Shown: piece by piece, positions 51,481-64,000 of the stretch
How positions within the stretch are numbered: the first letter of the stretch is position 1
Layout of the letters: every line of letters starts with the position of its first letter
Position numbers and translations under genes: made by a program
The notes under the pieces: generated by a model
Seen by the model: only the letters and a program-made list of their open reading frames with translations
Told to the model about the DNA's origin: nothing
Databases searched by the model: none
Assembly: GCA_003255065.1 (NCBI GenBank)
Contig: QAOA01007971.1
Span: 444,370 to 508,369 of the forward strand
DNA length: 64,000 bases
DNA from: Cercis canadensis
Lineage: Eukaryota > Streptophyta > Magnoliopsida > Fabales > Fabaceae
Reading direction: 5' to 3'

Positions 51481-52553
51481 ACGTTTGGCGATTTTGATTG
51501 TTTTGAGGGGGCAATTGACTAACTAGTAGTAACAGAATACTTTTCACATATTGCTTCCTAGGAAATTCCTTTATGTTCGGAGCATCTTATAATTAAAAAT
51601 GAAATTTGATTTGATAAGAAATGATTGACAAATCATACTAAAAGAGAGAGGATTTATAAATTCTAATACATTTCATACGAAATAATTTGTAAATTAATTC
51701 AATTCTTCAATTAATATTATTTTCAAACAAATTTTGTTAAAGAATTAATTTACAAACCAATTCAATTTTTAAAATCTTATGGTTCTGAAGAGGAGAGAAA
51801 GGGTTTTTACCAAAAATTGATGTTCAATAGAAGGAGTAACTAGTGCATCTATTTCTCTAGGAATGTTTAGTGTTAGGAATTCTAATCTCCCTTTGATAAT
51901 TGTCTGATAATTAGAAAATCGAAATGTTTGGAGAGATACCTTTAATATTTCAAGTAAAGTGTTCCAAGGAGGACACTTCAATGATTGAGGATTTGATATT
52001 TTATTATAGAGATAGTTTAAATCTCAATGGGAGCGAGTAGGATGAGATTTTAGAAAGGATATATTATCTCTTGTTATGTAGCCTTCGTTGAACACAAAAA
52101 ATATTTCAAGTGAACTATGATTTACCTAATTCAACTAACAATGATATCATATTTATCTAATTTTTTATTATTATTGTGAGATGCTAGAACTTGATAAAAA
52201 ATATTTAATGGTGCATAAGGCACTTGCTTTCTAAGGAGATACTTATAACATTGTAGGAAATTATTAGAATACTCATCGATGTTAGGTGATCATTTTGTAC
52301 ATATATATAATTATCATGTGTAAAATATGTAGTCATTTTGTTTCATATATTATTATCATATTTAAATATAAACAGATTAATTATATAATATAGAAGACTA
52401 TTTTGATTATTTTGCAAGATGTGGCTGTCACTTATTTAAAACTTTTGCACTTTTTGTACTTTTTTTTCTCAAATTCTCGGACTTAAGGGAATAAACTCAA
52501 AATTCAATGAATAGCATCAATATTTACTAGCAAATGAAACCTATTTTCTATAT

Positions 52554-52602
<49 letters not shown>

Positions 52603-52604
52603 AG
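51481..52604. other. AT-rich spacer with a long TA microsatellite
   Basis: No gene. A TA run of about 45 bp ends at about 52598, directly beside MITE copy C. Confidence 0.6.
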
Positions 52605-52814
52605 GAGGTTTCTTAAATACTTTTAGTATTTATGTAGTATGTCATACTACATAGATTTAACTAATAAATAAATAACATGTGTACAAATTAACTGTTTTTA
52701 AGTTTGTTTAAAAAATTAAATAAATTATATTTTATATATAATAAAATATAAAAATTATGTATGCTTACCACATCAGTGTAGTATAACATACTTATGTAGT
52801 ATCATAAAATCCCC
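52605..52814. mobile_element. MITE copy C (inverted relative to A and B)
   Basis: About 210 bp: gaggtttcttaaatactttt at the left end, tatgtagtatgtcatactac, and at the right end agtataacatacttatgtag then atcataaaatcccc. The outer ends gaggtttcttaaatac and ggggattttatgatac (right end in complement) form imperfect terminal repeats. The same family as the copies at 34.1 and 34.8 kb. TA-rich DNA on both sides suggests a TA target preference. Confidence 0.8.
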
Positions 52815-53162
52815 GATATATATATACACACATATATATATATATATATGCTGTGAATACTAGCAATTGAAACAAGGTATACTAAACGACATTGGTTCCC
52901 AAAATATTGGGCGGGGATCCTCTGCTAATTTACTGGGAAGCGGGAACTGGATTCTGTCGCAGATTGCGCTTTGAATTTTGACTCAACAGAAACGACAGTG
53001 CGTCGAAGCAACTCCACGCTCAAGTCCCCACTTTCTCAATCACGGACGCGAGAGTTCCATTCAGAGCAGATTTCGCTTTTCTACTTGGACTGAGGGAATT
53101 CAGAAGAGTTAGTCAGCAAAGATTGGTGAGTCATTCTATTACGGTATAAATTTCCAGAAACC

Positions 53163-54285
53163 ATGTTTTGTTTTCTCTGCAAAACCATTGTTTCTCAGAC
53201 TCGTAGGCATAGTAACCGCATTTCTCCAACAACAACGAAACTGCTTTGTCTGCAAAAACAATGGTTTTCTCCGAAATTCATGTCAAGCACTTCAAAGGAG
53301 CATTCTTTTACAGTTTCATACCTTATTAATACATGTGGGTTCTCACCTGAAGAAGCTGCTTCAACTTTTGGAACTCGAGAAAAAGCAGATTCCGTGATTA
53401 AGTTCTTGGAGAACCAAGGCTTCTCACAAACCCAGACGTTACGTGTTATAAAAGCACAGCTAGGATTGCTTCGATTTGATGCTGAGAAAGCCTTCCACCC
53501 CAAAATTGAAAATTTCAAGTCTAAAGGCATTTTGAGTTTGAGCTCTCAAATTCCCCAAATCATAGTTAATTGTCCCAATATCCTGATGAGAAGCTTAGAG
53601 AAGCAAATCATTCTTTTGATTTCTTTACAAATTTGTTTCAATCTGAAGATAAGTTCATTAAAGTTCTTAAACGTTACTCGGCTTTCCTCCTTGATTTCGA
53701 CACTTACTGGCACCTAATATCAAAATATTAAGAGATGAAGGAGTTCCCGAGTGCCACATTATTAAATTATTAGAACAGCGTCCGAGGACATGGAGGAGAA
53801 ATCCTGATCAATTTAAGAAGATCTTGAAGCAAGGGAAGCAAATGGGGTTTGATCCTTTGAGGATGCTGTTTGTTACAGCTGTTGCTGTTTTGGCAGCTAT
53901 AAACAATTCCAAATGGGCAAGGAAGGCTCAATTATATAACAAGTGGGGTTGGTCTGAGGATGAGATTCTTGCAGCATTCAGAAGATATCCACTCTGTATG
54001 ATGAGTTCGGAGGAAAAGATTGAAGCGGTAATGGAGTTTTTTGTCAACAAAATGGGCTTTGAGTCTTCTGTTATTGCCAGATGTCCAATACTGCTGAATG
54101 TGAGCTTGGACAAGCGTATTATTCCAAGGGCTTCTGTTGTTCAAGTTTTGTTGCAGAAGCTGACCTTGAGTACAGTGTTTGAGTTTCCTGAAAGGGTTTT
54201 TTTGAAAAGGTTTGTCCTGTGTCATGAGAAGGAAGCTGGTGAACTATTAAAGCTGTATCAGGCTAAATTGGATCATGCAAGGTGA
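53163..54285 (+). pseudogene. mTERF family gene with two frameshifts
   Basis: Three frames in series rebuild a plant mTERF protein: 53163 to about 53608 (YLINTCGFSPEEAASTFG, FLENQGFSQTQTLRVI), 53609 to about 53711 (FDFFTNLFQSEDKFIKVLKR, YSAFLLDFDTYW), and about 53713-54285 (LRDEGVPECHIIKLLEQRP, KWGWSEDEILAAFRRYP, KIEAVMEFFVNKMG, RIIPRASVVQVLLQKL), ending in TGA. Each step is equivalent to the loss of one base. Total length would be near 374 residues, normal for the family; these helical-repeat proteins bind nucleic acid in mitochondria or plastids. The N-terminus looks like a mitochondrial targeting peptide. Apart from the two shifts the frames are clean, so a young pseudogene or two sequencing errors are both possible. 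Confidence 0.85.
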
Positions 54286-55780
54286 CTGGAGTGGAGAGAA
54301 ATATATGTTCAAGGTAAAGAATGAAATGAAGCAATCATGAAATTTCCTAGTCTCTCAACTGTATTTCTATTTGTGTACGTATTGCATAGTGAATAATCCT
54401 TCTGTTCTCGGTTCTTCTGATTCAGATCATATGCATTTATGACCAATCAAAATTGGATTTTGTCTATCTATACTTCTCAGATGCACTGAAGTTTGCCATA
54501 CCTTTCAAACTTAATGATCAAGTTTGATAATGTCTTATGTATTATCATGCAGTATTTTAATTTAATGGTTTCTATTTGTTGTCCATTCATCTAATTGCTA
54601 TGATTTTCACTCCCCTTTAATATTTTTTAAAATTTTCTTTCCAATAATTTTTTCATTCTTGAATTGCTTAGTTCGAGTTCAATACAAGTGCATTACATCA
54701 AAAATTCATAATTCATCTGTAACTTGAATTAGCTGGTTTAGCATACATTGTCATGAGATGCCTGATTGAAAAAAACAAATTTGTATCGCCTACTTCATAT
54801 TAATAATTTATTATTATTTTTAACATTTTCTTTTGTAATTATCGCAACTGGTTGCGTGGATCATCTATGAAAACAAACTGTTGTCATTTATCAGTTCAAT
54901 TTGTGCTGTGCATCATGCATTCCTTTATCAATATACTCTGTCTTGCACAAAATAATTGTTTTGCTGAGTTTCTGTGCAAGAGCTTTGAGCAAATCACGTG
55001 GTGGAACTTTCCAATATGCTAGATCAAAAGCAAATGGAATCTACGTAAATTTTCTTTAATCACTTAATTGAAACGGTGTTGTCAAAAAGTAAAAGTGGCT
55101 AGGGAGTTGTCGTCTTCTGCCTGAAAATTTTGCAGATATGGGGAATCTGATGCTTTTGGCTTGGATCTCAGCTTTTAATTTCCCCCCTAAATTAACAAGT
55201 GTATATCATACAAAGAAATTTATATATGTCAACACATTTTTCTAACGCTTTCCCCAAAGATTAGGGTGGATTGTCGAGAAGATTTAAATAACGCAGTAGC
55301 ATTCATCAATGTCCAAGTAGATGAAACGTGGGTGTTCAAACAAATTTAAATCAATCAACTATGACAAAATTATTTTCTTCAAAAATTTTAAACCATAGTC
55401 AACAGCTACCAAGAAACAGATTATCTTTCCTTCTTTCTCTTTTTTTCCCTTTTCTTTTTCCATGTTCAGTCCGCGTCCAGAAGCAGCATTGGAAACACAT
55501 AGTAACAGTAAGTCTTTTTACAACTAAACAGAACAGTGGTAATTGAGTTTCTGATGTTTCTTGGCCGTCCTAGTTACTTTCCACAATCACCTAGTACTAA
55601 GGGATCAACATTAGAAATACAACTTCTCACCATGCAGAGCAAGAAGCAGGACAGTTGTTACGATTAACACACACAACTACTACCGTTAAAACGGTTAGTA
55701 AATACAAACAGCATTGATAAAGTAAATGAGATCAAGGTCGTCGTCATATCAGTGGTTACCATCTTCAAGGGTTGTCATAT
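54286..55780. other. Convergent spacer
   Basis: The 3' side of the mTERF gene and of the FRIGIDA-like gene. No further gene recognised. Confidence 0.5.
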
Positions 55781-58700
55781 CTATCGGTAGTAAGCCTGCT
55801 GATAAGTTGGTGCCATACCATTCCCATAGGCACCATATGCAGGATAGTTCATGGGAGCTGGGTATGATCCTGCAAGAGCTGGCGCTGCCTCTGGTGAATA
55901 AGCATATTGAGGACTTCTGCTGCCATACATGTGTGGTGGGGAAGGATATGGTGGAAGAGCAGCGGGATATTGCCCATGTGATGGAGACCTCACAAATGTA
56001 GGAGCAGCGGGGAAAGATGATACATATGCATTGGTCAAACGGCCAGCTTTGGCTGGAGGCATTAGACCTCCATTGCTGTTGCTTGTTCTTGTTCTTTTGT
56101 TGGCAGGGGCTACTGCAGCCGGTTTCTTCTTGTCGGTCTTGATCTTCTCCAACTGTTCAAGACGCTTCTTCAGGTTTTCTGGAGGGAATTCAGCCTCCAG
56201 TTTGTACTCTTCAATGCACTTAATGACAGCCCTTAGTGCAGATTGCTCTTTCCTTGAAGCTAAGTACTGGGAAATATCATCAGCATAATACAAGTCAGTT
56301 TAGATAGTAAATCTACTCTTTATCAGTCCACAAAACAGATATAACACAAATAGTTACCATACTTCTCAGGCCTTTTCTTCCAACTAATCAGACAAAACGA
56401 TATACATAGATGAGAAGAATAAGAAATCATATCAGTATTGACACTCTAAAAGATGTTAACAGTTGGGTACCCCAACCACAAATAGAAAGTCTCTTTACAC
56501 TCTTTCTAAGATGCAGAAACTGTACAATAGAACCAATGTTTTGGCACTTCTATCAACTACAGATGCACTAGAAAAAAGATAGACGTTATCAGAATGAGGA
56601 ATCTAATATTGAGCACAAATGGAAGTTTTGTTTCCATGACATTAAGTTCATGACCAACACAACAATATTGATAAAACAAAAGGTTACTAAATTAAATAAC
56701 AGGAAAAATACCGCAGCTCGGCCTGCGTTATTAGGATCTTCCAAAATAGATGCTGCAACTTTCCTGGCATCCTTCAAAAAAGCTTTTAGCAGTGGAACAG
56801 GGGGGAATTTGTCCACAAGACCTACTTCATAGGTAAAGTGCACTGCATCAAGCTGCTGGCCCTTGCTGATTAACTCTTCAATCATATCTGCATGTATGAG
56901 TAGTGATTAGAGTATGGAACAATATCCGATACAAATATCCACATAACACACAGGTAGACATTAAATAAGTTCAACCATCAGACTGTTTGATTACATAGTC
57001 CTTTTTGTCAGTTCCCCCTCACACTAATTGATAAAACTTTTCAGTTGTTAACAAACCCACTTGTAAAGCAGAAATACAACAAATTTTATGCACAGAGCCA
57101 TCGTGATATACAGGAAATCCAACACAATGACAATAACATGGGCTCAGAGTCATGATATGCTTTCTTGGTATGGATGAAAATAAGAAGAATCAAAAGAAGA
57201 AAGTAGAAAACAACTTTCTCCTCTCTTGTTTCAATATCACATTAATAAGGGGTATAAAAATGAAGAGAAAGTTCTAAATTTACATGTTCACCCATAACTA
57301 ACTTCTATTGAGATGATATTTTAGGATGCCATGTAATTTAAAATGCTCTAAACTTGTGTTCTGATTTTTTTTTTTCACTTTCACCTCATTTTTGGAGTGA
57401 TTCATTTTGATAAGATTGAGATCAAATATTCTCCTACTTTTCTTTCCTCTCATATTTCCCCTATTTTCCCAAACAAGGTAATATATAGCTTTCACCCCTA
57501 ATTCTCATTCCTCCCAAAATCATTCCCTCTATTTGAACCCATTCCAAACAGAGGGGAAGTTATGTCCACGGTCAATCAGGATCCAAATTGCTCAAAAATG
57601 AGCTAGAGACGCTCCATCTTAGATGATTGCATGAAATTAGTCTATTCACAAGCACAACATTTCAATCCCAAACTAAATTTCGCCTAAGGTGGAGGGGAGA
57701 TGCAGCTAAAGTAAACTGTCGGTCTAGAAAAACTAGGTTCACGATAAACAAATGCCACCTAATACCGACAATTCTCATCATATATACCCATCACTGAGTA
57801 TTACTTGTCGTCGACATCCGGATTCTTTTCTCACCCTTTTCCCATAACTCTAAATAAGTTAGTATTAATTTTCACTCCTATATTTATAGCTTGTTGCTCA
57901 AATCAGAGAGCAAATGCTTATGTGAAGTACAAAGAAAGATGAACATATAGCTGATTATATGTTTCTCAATCCAAAGATAATTAGAAGAAATAAGAGTTAA
58001 AACAACATACCAGGCATTTCATCTCCAAGACCTAGCGAAACTGCAAGCTTGGGCATCTGTTTCCTCCATGCGGACCCAATCACAAGCTTCCTATACAAAT
58101 TCAAATCCTCCTTCTTCACAATGCCAAAAGTCACCAAATGCTGCAAGAAAGTATGCACATCAGGGGTCTTGACATTCTCAATCCCACCACGCTCTTCCAA
58201 GCTCGCCTTCCAAGTCTCAGCAATCTCCTTGGCGCGCTCCTTCACTGTCGGCGTCACCAAAAGCCTGGATTTCCCAACCACTGGATCAACAACCACTGGT
58301 ATCAGCGATTCCAGCACCAGCACACAAGCCCAACCTAAATCGTTGTTGTTCTTCTCGCTCTTCTCTCCCCTCTTGTCCACCGGAAACACCTCCGATATCG
58401 CTTCCAGCACGAACTTCGCCGGATCGACACAGTCAGCCAAAGCCAACGGCATCTGAGCCCTCAGAGCTTCCAATTCTTTCTTCTTCCCAATGACGAACCC
58501 CCAAAACCCAGAGGCATCCATTCTCAGGCAAAAAGACTTCAACTTCAAAACCAACCCATCACCATTATCAACCTCTCCATATTCATCATCATCTTGAGGG
58601 TCCTTTTTCTGGAGCGCCAATAAAGCTGCTTCCATGTGCTTCTCAACACTTCCGAGTGCGATCTCAACGCTGCCATCGATGCTGACCTCGCGCTTCTCGA

Positions 58701-58920
58701 GCTCGTGTAGTGACTCCTTGGTCTCGTGATCCAAAGTTTGAATTTTGAGCTTAAGGGCTTCCGATTTCTTGAGAAGGTTCTGTTCCAAATACGAGAAGTG
58801 ATCAGAGAGCTCCTTCCAGAGCAGAGTACAGCTGGTCATGAGCGAGGTCTGCCTCTGGAACTCGTCGAAGCTCGGCTGAGCCAACTCGGTCAACTCGCCG
58901 GGATCGGGGATGGACCCCAT
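55781..58920 (-). CDS. FRL4: FRIGIDA-like protein 4
   Basis: Three exons (58920-58011, 56887-56712, 56266-55781) join in phase to 523 residues. Residues about 30-110 are predicted coiled coil (LLKKSEALKLKIQTLDHETK); the Frigida domain covers roughly 115-400 (LRMDASGFWGFVIGKKKELE, VFPVDKR, LGWACVLVLESLIPVV, LVTFGIVKKEDLNLYRKLV, then MIEELISKGQQLDAVHFTYE). Exon 3 begins the second coiled coil (AVIKCIEEYKLEAEFPPENL) with a basic KTDKKKP and PANKRTR, and ends in a Pro/Tyr/Ala-rich tail. FRL proteins are plant scaffold proteins related to the flowering regulator FRIGIDA; FRL4 members act outside the vernalisation core as far as I know. Best matches by memory are At3g22440 and At4g14900. A dead copy of its exon 1 end lies at 51.1-51.5 kb. 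Confidence 0.95.
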
Positions 58921-59260
58921 GGTGGGATGTAGTGTAACTCAGTGGTGGAGTCGGGAGCAGAAAATAGAAACCCTAGGAATGGTGAAAGAAGAAGAAAGGG
59001 AGTTGAGAGAGACAGAGAGACAGAGAGACAGGAGGGTAAAGCTTTGAGGGAGAGCAGAGGACAACGCAAGGAGATGACGTGGATGGGGCTTGTACAGACA
59101 CGTGTGATGGCGTATGAAAAAAGTAGTTGAGGGGCGGTTCTATAATACACCGGGGGTGCGCAGGGAATTTTGGGGGGAAGTGGGTGTGCTGTTAGTAGGG
59201 GGTAGGGGGGGTGCATAGGATAAGATAGGTAAATAAAACTGGGGGAGGGGGTAAATGGCG
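58921..59260. promoter_or_regulatory. FRL4 upstream region: GA repeats and a G-rich tract
   Basis: On the plus strand a purine-rich stretch (gagagacagagagacagaga) at about 59005-59030 is the CT-rich leader of the minus-strand FRL4 gene. At 59170-59251 several runs of 5-7 G occur (for example tagggggtaggggggg and gggggagggggg), enough for a G-quadruplex on the template strand. A function is only inferred. Confidence 0.5.
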
Positions 59261-62200
59261 CAGGATATAGAGGGGAGGAATGTTTGGATGGGTAGAATGA
59301 ACTTTCCCGGAAATCGAAGTTACATCAGAAAAGTAGAGAGAGAGTGTGAGAAAAGCTGTGAAAGTAGAGAGAGAAGGTGGGGCATAGTCAGTGACCACCA
59401 CATGGGTAGAGTCAGATAAAGTAAAGAAGTTGCCGGGTGATAAGATTACACAAGTTCAAGTTAATTAAAGAGAAATATTTGCCTAAGGAGAAATATTTCT
59501 TAAATCTTACATAAAGTATTTATTCAAGTTAAACTATATGTACACTATATGAGATAAGAAGATAAGTTAATTGGTAGGTTAAAGTTACATCGATATCAAT
59601 TGCATAGTAAATATATTGGTTATAAGGTTCTTTTCAAAAAAAAAAAAAATTTATATTCAAAGTTGCTGAGACTTTGAAAATAATCATTTACATAAAATTA
59701 TAATTATAAATATTTTAATAGTTAAATTCTTAGAGTTCTATTCAAAAATTGGGATGATACTCAAGTTCTTAAAAAGTTTTTTTGAATTTATTGATATTTT
59801 TTTTGTTAATAAACATTTATTAATTATGATTTTAAAATAGAAGTAAGCTATTTATTTTCTAAATTTTTATACTAAAATAAAAGATAAACCCAATTAAATT
59901 CGGATGCATGATATGAAATTGTTAAGAAGCTAAGAATAATTAATGTAAAAATGAAACATGCTTAGTACAATATAATTGAATAATACTTAGATTATTTTTA
60001 AGAATTACAATTTTATATTTAAATACAGAATCATAACAAAATAATTAAAATAAAATTATTTGAGTCATAAAAGAAATGTAAATAGACCCTTCAATTTTTT
60101 TTTATTAAATTCAAATACTATCTATTTTAATTTTTTTAATTAAAAATAACATTAGTCTCTAATTAGTGTTACTCGTCGCTCAAAAAAATAGCATAAGTGG
60201 TGTAAATAAATAGGATGTGTGGATCAAATTAGCATAAACTAAGGTAGGTGTGGGTGTGAGTGGGTACAGGAATTGCAGGAGGACAGTAGCATGCGGACAA
60301 ATAATGATGTAAGTGAACAAAACCTGACATGTAAATGTCCATATCCTATGTATCATTATTTCGTGTTTAATAGAATCTCAATCGACACGTGTACATTGTT
60401 TATCTGAAAGATCACAATCAGTGAAAATATATAATGAATTAAATATTTTTGAGACATTCCTCTGTCTGAACTTTTGAAAGAGAAATGGTATTAGACGTCA
60501 CTTTAACTTCAAAAATGGGTAAGGCAAGGCTCCAAAAGATTATCTTCACACATTATATTATTCTCAAGTTTTAGACTAAACAGTTTTAATACCATATTGT
60601 ATGAATTAGTCACATTTATTCTTCTGTTTTTATATATATGATTATTTTATTTAAAATAATTATATATTAAATATAATAATTAAATTTTATACATAATAAT
60701 TACATATATAAATATAATAATTACCTAAAAATATTTTGACCATTCACCCATATGATAGATAATTTCTTAAAAGATATTTGCCGTTAAAACTTTGCTTGGA
60801 AATAAAATAAAATAAAATAAAATGTGAAAAAGTAATCATTAATTCTCCTATTTAAATTTAAAATGTTAAAAATGAAGAAAATTTAATTTGTTTTTGTTTC
60901 ATTTTATTGGGCTATTTTTAAATATAAACTTTTTGTTTGGAGTCTTTTTCTCACTTTCTCACTAATTGGGAAAAGAAAGAGAATAATAGAAAAATAATTG
61001 TGGAAACTTCTTATAAAAACAAAAAAAACAAAAACTTGCTTCTAAGTCATTCTCAATTTTTCTACGCCTCCCATGTGAAATAAAATCACTTTATATATCC
61101 TTTCTTCTGTAGCCCTCCTCTCCCTTTCTCTATCTTAAGCTGATCAAAATTTAAGGATTAGTTTTTTTTTAATAAAAAAAAAAACTTTATAGTTCATTTG
61201 ATTTCAATAAAAACTTAACTTCTCACTTCCAATTGTTTTATTTTTATCCCCTATTTTATCAGTAGATCAAATATTGTCTCTCTATCGTTAATATTTAGCA
61301 CTTTAAACTTTAAATATTTTTAAATTTTATTTTTAAATATACTCGATATTTAATGTAAAAATATTTTTAATCCACATAAAATTACATAATAGAAGTAATC
61401 TATCAATCCTATCCTCTTTTAAAATCTCACTCCACCTACTCAGTGAGATTTGAACCCTATCTTCTACCACGAAATATCAAATATAAATTTTCCTTTTATT
61501 ATATATTCAACATAGATATTATCACTTTTTTTTTTTTCAACTCTAAACCAGTATCGTTTTGTCAAATATATTAGTAAGAATTACAATAAATTTAGGAATC
61601 ATACAAAGAGAAGCGAAATAAGATTTACTTATAAAATCTAATCAAAAGTAATAAATTAAAATGAACTAAAATTTTATCAAGATTGAAAGAATTAAAATTC
61701 TATATATATACGTATAAATAATATAACTAATTCCATACATGTAATGTTCATGAAAATTGAAGTCCATCAATAGCCTTAGTGTCTAACCATACCAACTCTT
61801 TATACCAAAAAAACAAAAAAAACCATACCAACTCTTATTGATTAGAGAAGTTTGAGCTTAAATTTCTATCCACTTTTGACTTTCCCACCCCTCAATAAAA
61901 AATAATAAAAGACTGACCATTTGCATGAGAAAAAATCAACATGTTTGATTGAGTTTAAAAACCAAAACCATGATTTGAGAAAAGCTGATCTCTAGTTGCT
62001 TTATCCAGAATTATGATTTTGGGTCTCCAAACTCAAAACTGAACATACTTTATATCTCCTTTCATTATTCCACAACCAACAAAACGTAAAGCATTAAAAA
62101 CAGGACAACTCATGCTGCGCAGTAGAACAGACAAGCATGCCATGTAGCAGCTAGCTTTCTAGTTTATAGCAGTTCATATTATCTGATAGTGAATGGCTTT

Positions 62201-62385
62201 GGCCTTTTGCCAACCATAACTGGTTAACAATTAACGTAAAATCCAACATACATGTGATGTAAATGAGTGTTCATCAATGAGTGCTAAAGGGATTAAAATT
62301 TGACAAAGCATCTAAATATGATGCATGATTCCATACATGGTTAATTCTCAACAGGTCCCATCTACTACTACTTTCAATCCTACCA
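59261..62385. other. Long AT-rich gene-free spacer
   Basis: About 3 kb with many A/T runs (for example near 59636 and 61160) and no open frame resembling a protein. No element ends were identified. Confidence 0.5.
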
Positions 62386-62732
62386 AGCAGGAAGCCAGCA
62401 CAGCACCAAATCCACTACTCTTCTCCCCTTTTCTTCAAACAAACTAATAATAGATAATTAAAAAAAAAAATAGTAAAGAGTAATAATATGTATATAATTT
62501 TTTAGCACAAATATCTTCATAAATGACTCATGTAATAGAATATAATCTGATTTAATTNAGCAGGAAGCCAGCACAGCACCAACTCCACTACTCTTCTTCT
62601 CCCCTTTTCTTCAAACAAACTAGTAATAGATAATTAAAAAAAAAATAGTAAAGAGTAATAATATGTATATAATTTTTTAGCACAAATATCTTCATAAATG
62701 ACTCATGTAATAGAATATAATCTGATTTAATT
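62386..62732. repeat. Artificial direct duplication around an N
   Basis: Bases 62386-62557 (172 bp) and 62559-62732 (174 bp) are the same sequence separated by an N at 62558. Differences are aaatccac versus aactccac, a 3-base insertion (cttcttctcc versus cttctcc), one A in a poly-A run, and aataat versus agtaat. Confidence 0.9.
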
Positions 62733-63322
62733 CCTAAGCCATGTAATTTCCAGGAAAGAGTTCAAATCTGTGTGTCGACGAAAGAAGATAAACTCGAGTA
62801 GTCCCTACCTACTTAATTTTTCTAACTATTTTCTGTCAAACTCAACTTTGCACCACACAAGCAGCTTTCAAATTTTTCTAGAGAACGGTTGTGTATATAT
62901 CATTAATGATAAAATGATTTCTAGTCCAACAAGGAGAAAAGCTTGACAAGAATAATCACTGAAGTCAATGACCTAAGCATGGGGATATTGACCTAGTACG
63001 TACTCTATAGCAGAAAACTAGTGCATTCCAGGGTGTATGTCAGATTGGGGAGAGACGAGACAGTCAAGAGACATCTGTCTAATTTACCACCTATGGTAGG
63101 AAAAACTCAATTCAAACACTGAAAAATACATCATTATCGCTAAGAATAAGAATTGGAATTTTGGCAACATTGCCTCCCAATATTGCGTAGAATCAATCAG
63201 TTTAAAATTACATGAATCTTTCATCATCTTCAGGTAACTGAGGATATGAATTTCTTTTTTCAGATCAATCCCCAAATAAATTAAGTACACTTACTCCTAT
63301 GCCTAGAACTGTCATCCAAAAA
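62733..63322. other. Spacer and 3' side of the XS-domain gene
   Basis: Probable 3' untranslated region of the minus-strand XS gene, then spacer. No other gene found. Confidence 0.4.
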
Positions 63323-63678
63323 CTAATTGGATGGCTTGTATTCTCTCCTGCTCTCTATGATTACCTTCTTCCTTGTGTCAAAATCAACCTTGTCAAGATC
63401 AAACGCAGTCCCCAGATAGCCGTACAAGACCCTCCTCTTGTCCCCCCTCTTGTCATCTACCTTTATCAGGTTTGGATTGTTCTCATCATCCTTTCCTAAT
63501 GTCAGGGGCTGCACACGGGCCCAAGCCTTGCGCCCGTGATTCTCCTTCTCAAAGTGTTCAGCAAGCCGCATGGCCTCCTTAAGGCCTGATTGGTCCCCAG
63601 CAAATTTAACTAGTGTTATGCCCAAATGACCGTCCCTTCCATATAATGACTTTGACTTGCCACCCCCAAATCCGAGCT
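63323..63678 (-). CDS. XS-domain protein, last exon (gene continues beyond the window)
   Basis: After an acceptor at 63680-63679 (CCAG) the frame reads ELGFGGGKSKSLYGRDGHLG, ITLVKFAGDQSGLKEAMRLA, EHFEKENHGRKAW and ends at TAG 63325-63323. The pattern YG-x-x-GH-x-G-x-x-x-V-x-F followed by A-x-x-L-x-x-H-F and W is the second half of the XS domain, an RNA-binding fold known from SGS3 and FDM proteins. About 60 residues follow it (NNPNLIKVDDKRGDKRRVLY, DTRKKVIIESRREYKPSN). No zinc finger or XH domain is in this exon. By family and neighbour (FRL4) it corresponds to At3g22430. Upstream exons lie right of the window; 63679-64000 shows only intron-like sequence. Confidence 0.8.
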
Positions 63679-64000
63679 CTGGAAAACCATGAACATCAAA
63701 TGGCAGAAAATATATTTGTCAAAACTGTCATTCATATATTTGAGTGGATGACTCCAATCCTAATGTCTAGGTAAATGTTTGAGAGTCCTAGTGGCTAATA
63801 ATAATATATTGGCAGTTTTATGTTACATAATTCCCAAGCTGATGGCAGCAGTGCCATGAAGCTGCCGCTACAGCCACAAAAAATATGCATTTCAGATCAA
63901 GGAGATTCCAAGCCCAACATAATGTATGTTTGCCAGTTTAAACTATAAGAATGGAGACTGGTGGAAGGAGGAGGAGAAGATAAATACAAAAGGGCATGAT

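Noticed and set aside
53195..54225. Minus-strand frames across the mTERF gene
   Set aside because: Antisense shadows; the plus-strand frames carry the family motifs.

Overview
The window is nuclear DNA of a dicot (eudicot) plant. Genes carry GT-AG introns and lie on both strands in AT-rich spacers full of small DNA transposons, with family members typical of seed plants: SAUR, SMP-type LEA, OVATE, FRIGIDA-like, plastid SecE, ferredoxin C, mTERF. I cannot name the species; a woody rosid is plausible but unproven.

Layout. 0-2.3 kb: an intact SAUR gene and a SAUR pseudogene with an antisense LRR-receptor relic between them. 4.9-5.4 kb: a TSR2-like gene with a decayed 3' end (minus). 7.0-15.1 kb: a nine-exon PKHD-type 2-oxoglutarate/Fe(II) dioxygenase (plus), with a LINE tail in one intron. 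16.6-18.3 kb: a four-exon glyoxalase-I-like gene. 20.5-22.0 kb: an ABRE-fronted seed-maturation (SMP) LEA gene, artificially broken by an assembly joint. 27.3-27.9 kb: an OVATE family repressor. 28-35 kb: gene-poor, with nested foldback elements and MITEs. 35.4-36.0 kb: plastid SECE1. 38.0-42.0 kb: ten-exon cytosolic cysteine synthase (minus). 45.1-48.1 kb: a dead Harbinger transposase, a long-TIR Mutator-like element and a POLD4 relic. 48.8-49.3 kb: ferredoxin C1. 49.7-50.8 kb: L18p/L5e-family protein (minus). 51.1-51.5 kb: relic of a FRIGIDA-like gene. 53.2-54.3 kb: mTERF gene with two frameshifts. 55.8-58.9 kb: three-exon FRIGIDA-like 4 gene (minus). 63.3 kb to the end: last exon of an XS-domain gene (minus).

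The genes do not form a pathway or operon. The main large-scale signal is gene order: the unbroken genes from TSR2 to the XS gene match, alternately, two paralogous Arabidopsis blocks (At3g22430-22510 and At4g14860-14900), as expected if this genome keeps the gene set that Arabidopsis split after duplication. The second pattern is technical: eight single N characters occur, and six are flanked by a near-identical direct duplication of 36-214 bp, best explained as unmerged overlapping contig ends. One of these breaks the LEA reading frame. I found no CRISPR, organelle-derived or virus-derived segment and no clearly novel biochemical system.
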